Shown here piece after piece: positions 1-12,000 of a stretch of 64,000 nucleotides of DNA. A program made the translations under genes and the position numbers. Source of the DNA: Rhodococcus erythropolis NBRC 15567 (GTDB taxonomy: Bacteria > Actinomycetota > Actinomycetes > Mycobacteriales > Mycobacteriaceae); assembly GCF_001552595.1 (NCBI RefSeq), contig NZ_BCRM01000003.1, positions 62,001 to 126,000 of the forward strand, given 5' to 3'. Every line of letters starts with the position of its first letter. Positions within the stretch are counted from its first letter, which is position 1. The notes below the pieces were generated by a model. That model had not been told where the DNA came from, searched no databases, and worked only from the letters and a program-made list of their open reading frames with translations.

Positions 1-3000
1 AAGAGGTCGCTGCCGTATTCGAGTCGGACGTCGATGCAGCCTTCGTCGCCGAGGTACTCGGTGAAGTTGAACACCAGATCGAACTTGGCCGTGTACTCCT
101 CGAGTTCGAACGGATCCCCGCCCATCTCCTCGCGGCTGTGATAGCCGACCATGACCTGGAACAGCGGGTTGCGTGCCAAGGTGCGCGACGGATTGAGGCG
201 TTCCACCACAGTTTCGAAGGGAACATCGGCGTTGGCGAAGGCCTCGAGGTCTCCCTCGCGAATGCGATCCACCAACTCCCGGAACGTCGGGTTACCCGAC
301 GTATCCGTGCGCAGCACAATCGTATTGACGAAGAAGCCGACCAAGTCGTCGAGCCCCTGTTCACTACGTCCGGCCACGGGAGCGCCGAGGGGAAGGTCCT
401 CACCCGCTCCGAGCGCAGTCAGCAACGCCGCCGACGCCGCGTGCAGGACCATGAACATCGAACTCTGGCTCTCGCGCGCCAGATCTCGCAGTGCGGCAGT
501 TGTGTCCACACCCAACCGTGTTACCACTGCGCCACCGGAGAAACTCGGTCTGGCCGGTCGGCTCCGGTCGGTGGGAAGCAGCAGTTCTTCGGGGGCTCCG
601 TCCAAACTCTTCGCCCAGAAGTCCAACTGCGTTCTCAGGACACTCGACGGATCGTCGGCGCTGCCGAGTAATTCCCGTTGCCACAGGGTGTAGTCCGCAT
701 ACTGAACCGGTAGCGGTTCGAACGCTGGCTCCTCGCCCTGAATCCGAGAGGAGTAGGCAGACATCAGATCGCGCAGGAACGGCCGATCGGACCATTCGTC
801 CGTTGTGATGTGATGCAGGACGATCACGACGATTACGGCACCGTCTACTCGGATCAGACGGGCGCGGATCGGAATCTCGTTCGAAAGGTCGAACGGACGG
901 CCCACTGCCACTGCAACTTCGCCGGCGACACCGGATTCCCGTGAATGAACTGTCTCGACCGGAACCTTCGCCGATTCGAGAATTATCTGTTGCGGTGTTC
1001 CGTCCACCAACCGGAACACCGTACGCAAGGATTCGTGTCGTCCAACGACGTCACCCAGCGCCGCGGCGAAGACGTCCGCGTCCAATGCACTGTCCAAGCG
1101 GAGCACGATCGGGAAGTTGTAGGCCGCGGAGTTCTCTTCCATCTGTCCGATCAGCCACAAACGCTGTTGAGCGGCAGAAAGTGGAAGGTGGTCCGGCCGC
1201 GGCTTCGCTACCAGCATCGGTCGCGTCGATCCCTGCTCGACCACAATGCGTTCCGCGAGTTCCGCGACGGTCGGCGCTTCGAAGAGATCACGCATGGTCA
1301 GACTGTTCGGAATGGCGATCCGAGCTCGACTGATCAGTTTGGTGGCCAGAAGCGAGTGCCCACCGAGGTCGAAGAAGTTGTCGTCGACACCGATGTCGTC
1401 CACATCGAGTACGTCGGAGAAGAGCTCACAGAGAACCTCTTCCGTGTGGTTCCGCGGTGCAATCGACTCCCCACTCCGCTCCCCCAGCACCGAATCGGCC
1501 GTGGGCAGTGCCTTGACGTCGAGCTTGCCGTTGACGGTCATCGGTAGTGACTCCACCTCGATCACCACGGCCGGAACCATGTAGTCGGGTAGGCGAACTC
1601 GCGCCTGCGCGCGGTAGTCGTGCGCGGCGCCGAGCTGCACGGGTGTCACGTAGCCGACGAGTCTCTTGACTCCGCCCGCCCCGACGTCGACCACGACCGC
1701 TGCTTGCCGCACGTGCTCGTCGGATTCGAGAACGGAGACGATTTCGCTCGGCTCGATGCGGTGACCTCTGATCTTCACCTGGTCGTCGGTGCGGCCCAGG
1801 AAGTCCAGGTTGCCGTCAGCGCGTCGCCGCACCAGATCCCCGGTGCGGTACATACGTTCTCCGGTCCCGGCCGGATCTGCGACAAAGCGCTCGGACGTGA
1901 GCGCAAAGCGTCCGAGGTAGCCGCGAGCCAAACCGGCTCCGGCAATGTACAGTTCGCCGGCAACTCCATCGGGGACCGGTCGCAGCCAGCCGTCGAGAAT
2001 GTGCGCGGCGGTGTTCCAGATCGGCTTGCCGACCGTCGGGGTGTCACTGTCGGTCGTTCCGCCGCCGAGAGTGTTGATCGTGTATTCCGTCGGACCATAG
2101 AGGTTGTAGCCCACGGTTCCCTCGGTCTCGCGCAGCCTGTTCCACACCGAATCCGGAACGGCTTCACCGCCGAGTAGGACCAGCGGAGGACGGTGTTGTC
2201 CCACACCGTCGTCGAGCAACCCGCTGTCGATCAGGTGCGTCGCGTAGGTCGGTGTCACGTTGACGACGTCGATTTCCTGTGCGTCGCAGTATGCAACGAG
2301 CGCCTCGGCATCACGACGCAGATCCTCGTCACAGATGTGGACCTCGTGACCTTCCACGAGCCACAGAAGTTCCTCCCACGACATGTCGAAGGCGAAGGAC
2401 ACGGTGTGCGCGATCCGCAGGCGCCGGCCCGTCGCGGCGATCACCGGTTCGAAGATCGCCTCGCGGTGGTTGAACTGCATGTTCGTCAAGCCGCGGTAAC
2501 CGGTGACCACGCCCTTGGGCTTGCCGGTCGAACCGGAGGTGTAGATGACGTACGCGGGGTGGTCGAGCCGATGCGGTGCTCCCGGGGCGAATGCTCCGAG
2601 TTCCGCCGCGGAGAGTGCCCGCGCCGAGATCGTCAGTCGCCTTGCCGCAGTGTCCGGCTCGTCGAGCACGATGGTCCGAATGTCCGCAGTGCGGACGTCC
2701 GCGCCTTCGAATTTCGGTGCGGCGGCGACAGTCGTCAGCAACACGACCGGATCCGCGTCGTCGATCATCACGGCCAACCGTTCGGCCGGATGGTCGAGTT
2801 CGAGAGGTAAATAGGCAGCGCCCGTGCGCAATACGGCGAAGAGCGCGACGACCATGTCCACCGAGCGCGGCAGACCAAGAGCCACGATCTTTTCCGGCCC
2901 GGCGCCGTAGTTGATCAGCAACCGCGCCATCCGATTGATCTCGCCGTCGAGATCGGCGTAGGTCATCCGACGCTTCCCGAACACGAGTGCCGTGTCGTTC

Positions 3001-6000
3001 GGTTGCGCCGACGCCACCTCTTCGAACAGGTCGGCAATGGTGCGCTCCGGCAACTCTCGGATCTGCGTCTGCTGCGCTACCGCGGGAATCGGCGTCGCAA
3101 CGACCGAACCTGTCATATCCTGCGACCAACTCTGGAGCAGGTCGACGAAGTGACCGAGCAGGTCCTCGGCTCGGCGCGCGGTCACCAGATGCGGATGGAA
3201 CTCGAACTTGACGTTGACGGTGGTACCCGGGGTGACAACCACGGTCAGCGGATAGTGCGTGTGATCGATACTGTCGCTGCCGCTCACGTCGTGTGCGGCA
3301 TTGAGTGCGTCGACTTGCTTCTCGTCCACGAAGTTCTGCAGGACCATCAGCACGTCGAACAGTTGACGATGCTCGGATACACGCTGGATCGAGGCCAATC
3401 CGAGATAGTCGAACGGCATCAGCGAAAGTCGATCCGCCTGAGTGCGACGAAGAAGTTCCTCGACGCTCTCGTTCGGATCCAGTTGCAGCCGAACGGGAAC
3501 GGTGTTGAGGAACATGCCCACCACGGTGTCGATTCCCGGTACCTCCGGCGGCCTTCCGGCAACCGTGGAGCCGAAGACGACGTCCTGTCGACCGGTGGCC
3601 GACGCCAGCACCATAGCCAGCGCTGCGTTGAGTACCGTGTTGAACGTGACGCCGGATGCGGCAGCGCGCTCACGCAATGCACGCGAAAGCGGTTCCGACA
3701 GAACCGCATCGCGGCGATCCGGAAGCTGAGGTTCGACGCCGGGCGCAGGCTCGGCAACAAGCGTCGGCTCCTCGAGTCCTGCGAGCGCTCCGCGCCACCC
3801 CGCGTCAGCGGCTGCACCGTCGCGGTCGGCCAACCAGGCGAGGTAGGCCTCGAACGACCCCTCGGGTTCGCCGAATGCGCTGTCATCCCCGCCGGTGTCG
3901 TACAGCGCCAGAAGCTGGCTGACGACAAGGCCGTTGGACCAGCCGTCCCACAACAGGAACTGCCTGTTGATCACCAGTCGATCATGTCCGCCGGGCAGAT
4001 ACAGCACGCTCATACGCCACAGCGGCGGCGCGGTCAGGTCGAATGGAGTCACTCTGTCTTGGGCGGCGACGGCCTCGGCGCGCTCACGAGCAGCCGAGTC
4101 GTCGAGTTGACGGAGATCGTGGACGGCGACGGGAACATCGAGTCCCGCACTGAAGAACTGCACGGGCTCGTTCAGTCCTTCGCTCACGAACCCCGCTCGC
4201 AACGTGGGATTTCGTCGTTGAAGTGTCCGGGCGGCCGCAGCCAACTTGTCGACATCGAGGGTGTGCCCGAAGTCCATCGAGAACTGTGCCGTGTAGATGT
4301 CTCCACCACTACTGCTGTCGCTGCTGCCTGCGTAGCCGGCTTGGAAGTACAGGCCTTCCTGCAACGGTGAGAGTGGGAGGATGCTGCTGACACCGGCCGG
4401 GCTCGCGTCGGCTATCGCGTCGATCTCGGCCTGACTCAGGTCGAGCAACGGCACATCGGACGGGGTCAGGATGGGAGGCCCGTCATGCTCCGCGGCCGCA
4501 GCCGCCAGATCGCCGAGCGCCGAAACCCAGCCGTCGGAGAGTGACTGCGCATCCACCTCGGACAAATCTTCACTTGCCCAAGCGAAGTCGGCACGGAGTT
4601 CCGAATCCACGCTGACGACATTCACGATCAGCCGATACGGACCTCCCATGTCTGCGTCGGGATCGGTGGACATGGCTTCGGATTCCGCTGCCAGGGACCA
4701 TGCTGTCGATCCAGCTGTCGTCGTACGTCCGAGATAATTGAACAGGATCTGAGATTCGGAGCGCCCCGCCAATCTCGATGCCGTACGTGCATTCACGTAC
4801 CGCAACATCCCGTAGCCGATACCGCCGTCCGGAGCCGCCCGCAGGCTCTCCTTCACCTCGCGCAGCGTGTCCACCGGGTCGGTTCCGCCGAGCAGTCGCA
4901 TCGGGGCAATCGTGGTGAACCAGCCGACTGTTCGCGACAGATCGGTCCCGGGTACCAACTCCTCGCGGCCGTGCCTTTCGAGATCGACCAGCAGTTCGCG
5001 CTCACTGCGACCGGTGGAACGACGCCAGCGATCGACCGACATCGCCAACGCAGCCAACAGAACATCCGTTCCCTCAGCACCCAGCATGGCCGGAACCGTT
5101 CCGAGTGCTGCCTCGGAGATTGCTCCGTCCACCGTGACCGTGCGCCTCGAGCCTCCGGATACAACGGCATAGCTCGCGGTACCGGGGATCAACTCCGCGC
5201 CCGGAGCGGTCACGGTCAACCAGTGATCGAGTTCGGCAAATCGATGAGCACTGTATGCGTGTTCGGCCACCGTGCGGGAGAAGGTACGCAGCGAAGTGCC
5301 GACGGCATCCAATGCTGCGGGCTCTCCGGCCTCCACCGCCACCCAGGCCATCGCGAGATCCTCGAGCAGGGTTCCCCACGAAACCCCGTCCACGACCAGG
5401 TGGTGCGCGACTATCGCGAGTCGGCCCAGATTCTCAGCGCCGCAATCGAACCAGACCACCGAGACCATCCGTCCTGCAGACGGATCCAATCGACTGGTCG
5501 CCCACTCGGAACGTTCGGTGATGAGCGTCCGCAACTCGGCGTCATCCAGTCCCCGAGCATCAACGCGTACGACAAGGTTCGCTGCCCGGATACTGCCGGG
5601 TTCCTCGATCCGCGCCGACCACATTCCGCGGTCATGCCGGATCAAGGTTTGGCGAAGTCCGTCGTGGTGATCGAGCACGGCCTGCAATGCACCGGTGATC
5701 GAATCGAGAGATGTTGCCGGAGAGTGGATCAGAACTGCCTGGTTGAAGCGATCGGTACCACCCGTCCATTCGGACAAGCGGTGCACCACCGGCAGCGGAA
5801 CCAGCTCACCCACGCCGATGTCGGCCGTGACGGTGGCAACCGACGTGGCGACATCACCCACCGCTGCGGCGATCGCAGCGGGAGTGCGCAATTCGAAGAT
5901 CTGACGCGGGGTCAGTACTACCGAATCACGACGAGCCAGGTTGACCAGTCGGATCGCCAGGATACTGTCGCCGCCGAGAGTGAAGAAGTCGTCGCGTGCC

Positions 6001-9000
6001 CCGACGCGTGGCAGGCCGAGAACTGTCGCGAAATGCCTGGCGAGCAGGTCTGCAACGCCCGAGGAAACTACTCCCGTCGTTTCGCCCACCTGTGCCGCGA
6101 AATCCGGTGCCGGTAGGGCTTTTCGGTCGAGCTTGCCGCTCGGGCTCAGCGGCAGCGACTCGAGCCGCACGAACGCGCTTGGCACCATGAACTCCGGCAG
6201 CACCGACAACAACTGCCCTCGAACCGCAGCGTCATCAGCATCTCCGACCAGATAGGCGACCACCTGTGCGCGGTCACTCGGACCGTCGGTTCGGACGATC
6301 ACGGCACTTGCCGAGACTCCGGGGCACAATGCCAACTGCGCTTCGATTTCACCGAGCTCGATGCGGAATCCACGAACCTTCACCTGCTCGTCGACACGGC
6401 CGAGGTACTCGAGAACACCGTCGCCATTCCACCGCACGATGTCACCGGTCCGGTACATCCGCGAGCCGCCGTCGCTGTACGGATTCGCCACAAATCTTTC
6501 GGAGGTCAATCCCCCACGTCCGTGGTAACCACGCGCCAGTTGTGGTCCAGCCAGATACAGCTCACCGGTGGCACCGGCCGGAACGTTCTGCAGATACGGA
6601 TCGAGAACGAACAGGCCGGTATTGACGGCGGGTGCGCCGATCGGGACACTCACCGCGTCTGCCGGAGTGTCCTGCACCGATGGCTGCCAACTGACGTCGA
6701 CGGCAGCCTCGGTGGGGCCGTAGAGGTTGTCCACCAGAACGTTCGGCAGGATCTCGGCAACCTTGCGCGCAACGTGAACGGGCAGTGCCTCACCGCTGCA
6801 GTTGACGATCTCGAGGGAAGAGCACAGTGCTGCTTTCGGCTCCGCAAGAAACACTTCGAGCATCGACGGAACAAAATGCACTCGGGTTACGGAATGTTCG
6901 ACGATGACGTCGGCCAGATAGCCCGGATCCTTGTGCCCGTCCGGCTCGGCCATCACCAGAGTTGCCCCCACCAGGAACGGCCAGAAGAATTCGGGGACGG
7001 AGACGTCGAAACTCGACGGGGTCTTCTGCAGCATCCGGTCGGAGAAGTCCAGCGGACGTATCTGCTGCGCCCAGAGCAATCGGTTGACCACACCCTCGTT
7101 GGTGACCACAACGCCTTTGGGACGACCGGTCGAACCCGAGGTGTAGATCATGTACGCGGCATCCGCGGGCGATCCTGGGACACTCAGCGGTTCGGCTGGG
7201 AACTGCGCGGACTCCGATACCGTCACCCGCGGAACCGAACCCGAATCGAGTGAAGAATCTTCCGACACCACGACGCACACCGGATCGGCGTCGTCGAGCA
7301 TGTACGTCAGCCGCTCCGCCGGATAGCCGGTGTCGAGCGGAACGTATGCTCCCCCGGCCTTCCCGATGCCGAGTATCGCAACCATCAGATCGACCGAGCG
7401 CGGCAAGGCAACCGCTACCAACGATTCGCGTCCGACGCCACGTTCGTGCAGCAGATGCGCAAAACGATCAGCGCGAGAGTGAAGTTCGGCGTAGGTCAAC
7501 GACTCTTCACGGAAGATCACTGCGGTGGCTTCGGGCGTACGCCCGGCTTGATCCTGCAGCAACTCGGTCAGCGTTGCGCGCGGCCGATCCAAGGCCGTGC
7601 CGATGCTACCCGGCTGTGCGGGTGCCAGCGCGATCCGGCCGATGACCTGGTCGAGATCGCGAGAGAGCTCGGTGAGTACGACTGCGAGAGCTTCGGCCAG
7701 CGACGCAGCGGCATCGCAGTCCACCTGAGCAGCGTCGTACTTCAATTCCAACGCCAATTGATCGCCGGGGACGACGATCAGGGTCAGCGGGTAGGCCGGT
7801 CGCTCGTCGAATCGAATTCCCGTCAGTCGCACCGAGTTCGTCGGATCAGCGATTGCCGTGTCACCGAGTGGATAGTTCTCGAACACGACCAGTGATTCGA
7901 AGTTCTGCTCCAGTCCGCCGGTCCGCCGCAGTTCCGGTAGCCCCAGGTACTGATGGTCGAGTAGTTCCGATTGTTCCCTCTGCCAACGAGAAAGTGCTTG
8001 CGCAGCTGTCTCTGCCGGGTCGAACCGCAACCGAGCCGGCACAGTGTTGATGAACAAGCCCACCATGGACTCGATGCCGGGCAGGTCTCCACCGCGTCCC
8101 GATACGGTTGATCCGAACAGCACGTCTGTTCGGCCGGTCATTCGGCCGAGCACCAGTCCCCAGGCGCCGTGCACGAGCGTGCTCAGCGTCAAACCGTGGG
8201 AGCGTCCGGTGGTCGACAGCGCGCGAGTATCACTGTCGGACAGCCCGACTCGGGTAGCATGGACACCGCTGCTGCCCGCGCTCGGCGCGGGAAGTTCGAC
8301 CGCGGGCCCGGGAGAGTTCAGTGCTTTTCTCCACACCGCTGCCGAAGCCTCGTGATCGTGGCCGGCCAACCATTCGAGGTAGCTGCGGTACGGCGCCGGA
8401 CTCGGGAGCACCACGCCGGAATCGCCAACGCTGTACGACGCCATCAGCTCCCGCAGCATCACCGGGACCGACCATCCGTCTGCAACCGCATGGTGAATCG
8501 ACTGCAGCAGAAGGTACTTCTCAGAAGAGGCACGGAGCAGTGTGTAACGGACGAGCGGCGGCTGCGCGAGGTCGAACCCGCGCGCGCGGTCGGCGGAAAG
8601 CAGTTCATCCACGTCGGCGCCGGCATCCGTGACTACTGCCATCTCCACGACGACGCTCGGGTGCACCACCTGCACGACCCGGCCGTCGCCCAGGACCGAG
8701 AATCCGGTGCGCAGCGCCTCGTGTCGATCCACGACGGATTGCAGCGCACGGCGCAGAGTCGCGCTGTCCACGGCGCCGGTCAGCTCCACGACCTGTTGCA
8801 CGACATACTGATCAGCCCCCGGATCGGCAAAAGCCGAATGGAAGTAGATCCCTTCCTGCAACGGAGTGAGCGGGAGAATCTCTTCTGCCTTCGGCAACCC
8901 GTCCACATCCGCCTGAGTGAGCGCCACCAGAGGGTAGTCGGACGGTGTCGCGCCGCCGAAGGCTGCGAGCCCGGACACGGCCTTGAGCGAGTCCAGCCAC

Positions 9001-12000
9001 AACCGCGCAAACCTGTCGATGTCGCTACGCAGGAAGATATTCGACGCCCAGGTCAGAGTGGCCCTCAGTCGTGGCCCACCGGCCGTTTCCTCGGCTACGA
9101 CGTCGACAGACAACGCGTGACCCAACGGCATGGACGGATCGGCAGCGCCGTCCATCGACACCGGGAACCAGTCCCCCTCTGCAACTGCAGTGCGCCCCAG
9201 ATAGTTGAGCACCACCTCGGGTGCTGCGACGCTACGCAACTGATCCGAGCTGCCGAGGTATCGCAATGCGCCGTACCCGAAGCCTGCGTTCGGGACGCGT
9301 CGAAGTTGCTCCTTGACGCTCTTGAGAACCACCGCCAACTCACCGCTCGCTTCGAGATCCGGAGCGGCTGTATCGATTTCGAGTGCAACCGGGAATACCG
9401 TGGTGAACCATCCGACAGTACGTGTCAGGTCGACGTGCGCAGCGCCGTCACCGCGAACGATGTCTTCGTCGCGTCCGTGCCCTTCCAAGTCGATCGTCAC
9501 CGATGCGGCACCGCTCCACTTGGTCAGCGCAACGGCCAATGCGGTGATCAGCACTTCGCTCACGTCGGCCCCGAATGCCCGTGGGACACTGCCCAACAAC
9601 CGATCGGCGAATTCCGGAGGCAGGGTGATCGATCGCGCCGCGGCGGTGCGCGCGAGGTCAACTGTCGGGTCGAGTGCCCGACGGCCGAGAGGTGACTGTT
9701 GTGCGGAAGTCACCGAGTCCCAGAACTCGATCTCCGAGTCCAGTCGCGCGGCTCCGACCGCCTCCGAAACGAGTTCGGCGTACCTTCTCACCGACGTGCC
9801 GACCGGAGCGAGTGAGGGTTCGTCGCCCTGTATCGCTGCGATACCCGCGCGCGCAAGGTCTTCGAGGATGATGCGCCAGGAGACACCGTCGACGACCGCG
9901 TGGTGGATGACAAGCAACAGTCTTCCGGGACCGGTCGCAGTGGTGAAAAGAACAGCACTGACCATCGTGCCGTCTGCCGGGTTCAGACGCCTGACGGCTC
10001 GCTCGGTCTCGGCGACGATCAGCGGTCCGCATTCTTCGAGCGGCACCGGTAATGCACGGGTCTCGAAGACCACAGACAATTCGTTGGTGGCCGGAACAAG
10101 CAGCGATCCTTCGGAAGTCAACTTCGCACGAAGTCCATCGTGGCGTGCCACCAGGGCATCGAGCGCCGCCTCGACATGCTCGGACGTCAAGGCTGACGGA
10201 GTCTGAATCAGCGCTCGCTGATGGAAGGTTCGTGCTACGTCCGGCGTCCCGAGGGCCCTGGCAGCGATGGGCGTCGTGGCTACGTGACCGATCGGTTCGT
10301 CCGAATGATCGACGATCTCAGCCGTTCGGCCGGATTGGGCGCGCGCCATCGCCTCGGCGGTGCGCAGCTGAAACACCTCGCGTGGACTGATCGACAAACC
10401 GGCTGCACGAGCCGCGGTCACGAGCGAGATCGCGACGATGCTGTCACCGCCCAGTGCAAAGAAATCGTCGGTCACGCCAACCGATTCGAGACCTACCGCC
10501 GACGCGATCAAGTTGCAGAATTGTTGTTCGACTTCGTTTCTCGCGGCGACGTGTGCACTCAGTTCGGCGAGATCGGGCTCAGGTAGCGCTCGACGGTCGA
10601 GCTTGCCGTTGGCCGTGAGCGGAAACTCGTCGAGGACAGTGACGGTGGTCGGGACCATGTAGTCGGGCAGCTTGCTCGCCGCCCACTCGCGAATGTCCTG
10701 TGAGTCGACCGCAAGGTTCGTCCCCGACGCTGCACTCACGTACGCGGCGAGATACTTTGCACCTGTGGGTGCTTGACGCACCAGAACTGCCACGTGGCGC
10801 ACTCCGGGGTGTGAGATCACGGCGGCTTCGACGTCTTCGAGTTCGAGACGCATGCCACGAATCTTCACCTGATTGTCCGTGCGCCCCAGGAAGTCGAGGG
10901 TGCCGTCGGCGGTCCATCGAGCCAAGTCACCGGTGCGATACATCCGGGATCCGGCCAAATCACCGGAAACAAAGGGATCTGCGAGAAAACGAGACGCGGT
11001 CAACGCCGACGCGCCCACATATCCGCGCCCCAGTAAGAAGCCCGCTGCGTAGAGTTCGCCGCCGGTGCCGACCGGAACCGGCTGCAGGTCGCCGTCCAAC
11101 ACGTACAGGCGAGTGTTGGGGTTCGGGCGCCCGATGGATGTGGCAATTCGTTCCGCGTCCTCGCGGTAGATCACATGGGAGACACCGATAGTCGCTTCCG
11201 CCGGCCCGTAGCCGTGATACAGCGTCGTGGACAGTTGGGCACGGAACCGATCGAAGAGTTCAGGCGTGAGAACCTCACCGCCGCACCACACGTGCTTCAA
11301 CGAATCGAGCTGATCGGTCCCGTTCGCCAGATCCAGAAGGATGTCGAGCATCGACGAAACCAAGTAGACAAAAGTGACCGATTCTCCGGCGATCAGGTCG
11401 AGCAGGTATTGCGGGTCGCGTTCCCCCTCTGGCTTCGCGATCACCAATCGACCGCCGGAGACGAGCGGGAGCAGGATCTCGTTGATCGAGATGTCGAACG
11501 AGAGTGGGGCTTTGAACAGAGAGGCATCGCCGGACCCGAACCCGAGAATCCGCTCCCGCTGCCACAGCAACCTTGCGCAGATTGCCTCGTGGCGGATCAT
11601 GGCGCCCTTCGGACGTCCGGTCGAACCGGACGTGAAGATGACGTACGCGAGTTGGGCACCGTGAATACGAATGCCAGAGGTCATTATCTCGGACAGGTCC
11701 GAAGGCCCGTCCTCGTATGCCCACGCGGAGAGATCGACCAATACGGAGTCGTCTACGCCGTCCGAGGTGAGCACCAATGTGGCACCGGCATCGGCGAGGA
11801 CCGATTCGCGGCGCTCTGCGGGCCAGGACGGATCCAGTGGCACGAAGGCGCCGCCGGCGCACATGACGGCCAACAACCCCACCACCATCTCGGCGGATCT
11901 CGGAAGGCCGATCGCCACAACGGTTTCGGATGCGACACCGCGCGAGATCAAGTGCGCGGCGAGCTGCGATACCCGACTTTCGAGCTCGCCGTAGGTCAGC

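Noticed and set aside
3003-4370. Long plus-strand open frame (455 codons) antisense to the NRPS
   Set aside because: It is Arg/Gln/His-rich low-complexity protein, as expected from the antisense of high-GC coding DNA. The minus frame carries an unbroken set of NRPS motifs. The same applies to plus frames at 4971-6116, 8169-9695 and 11175-12830.
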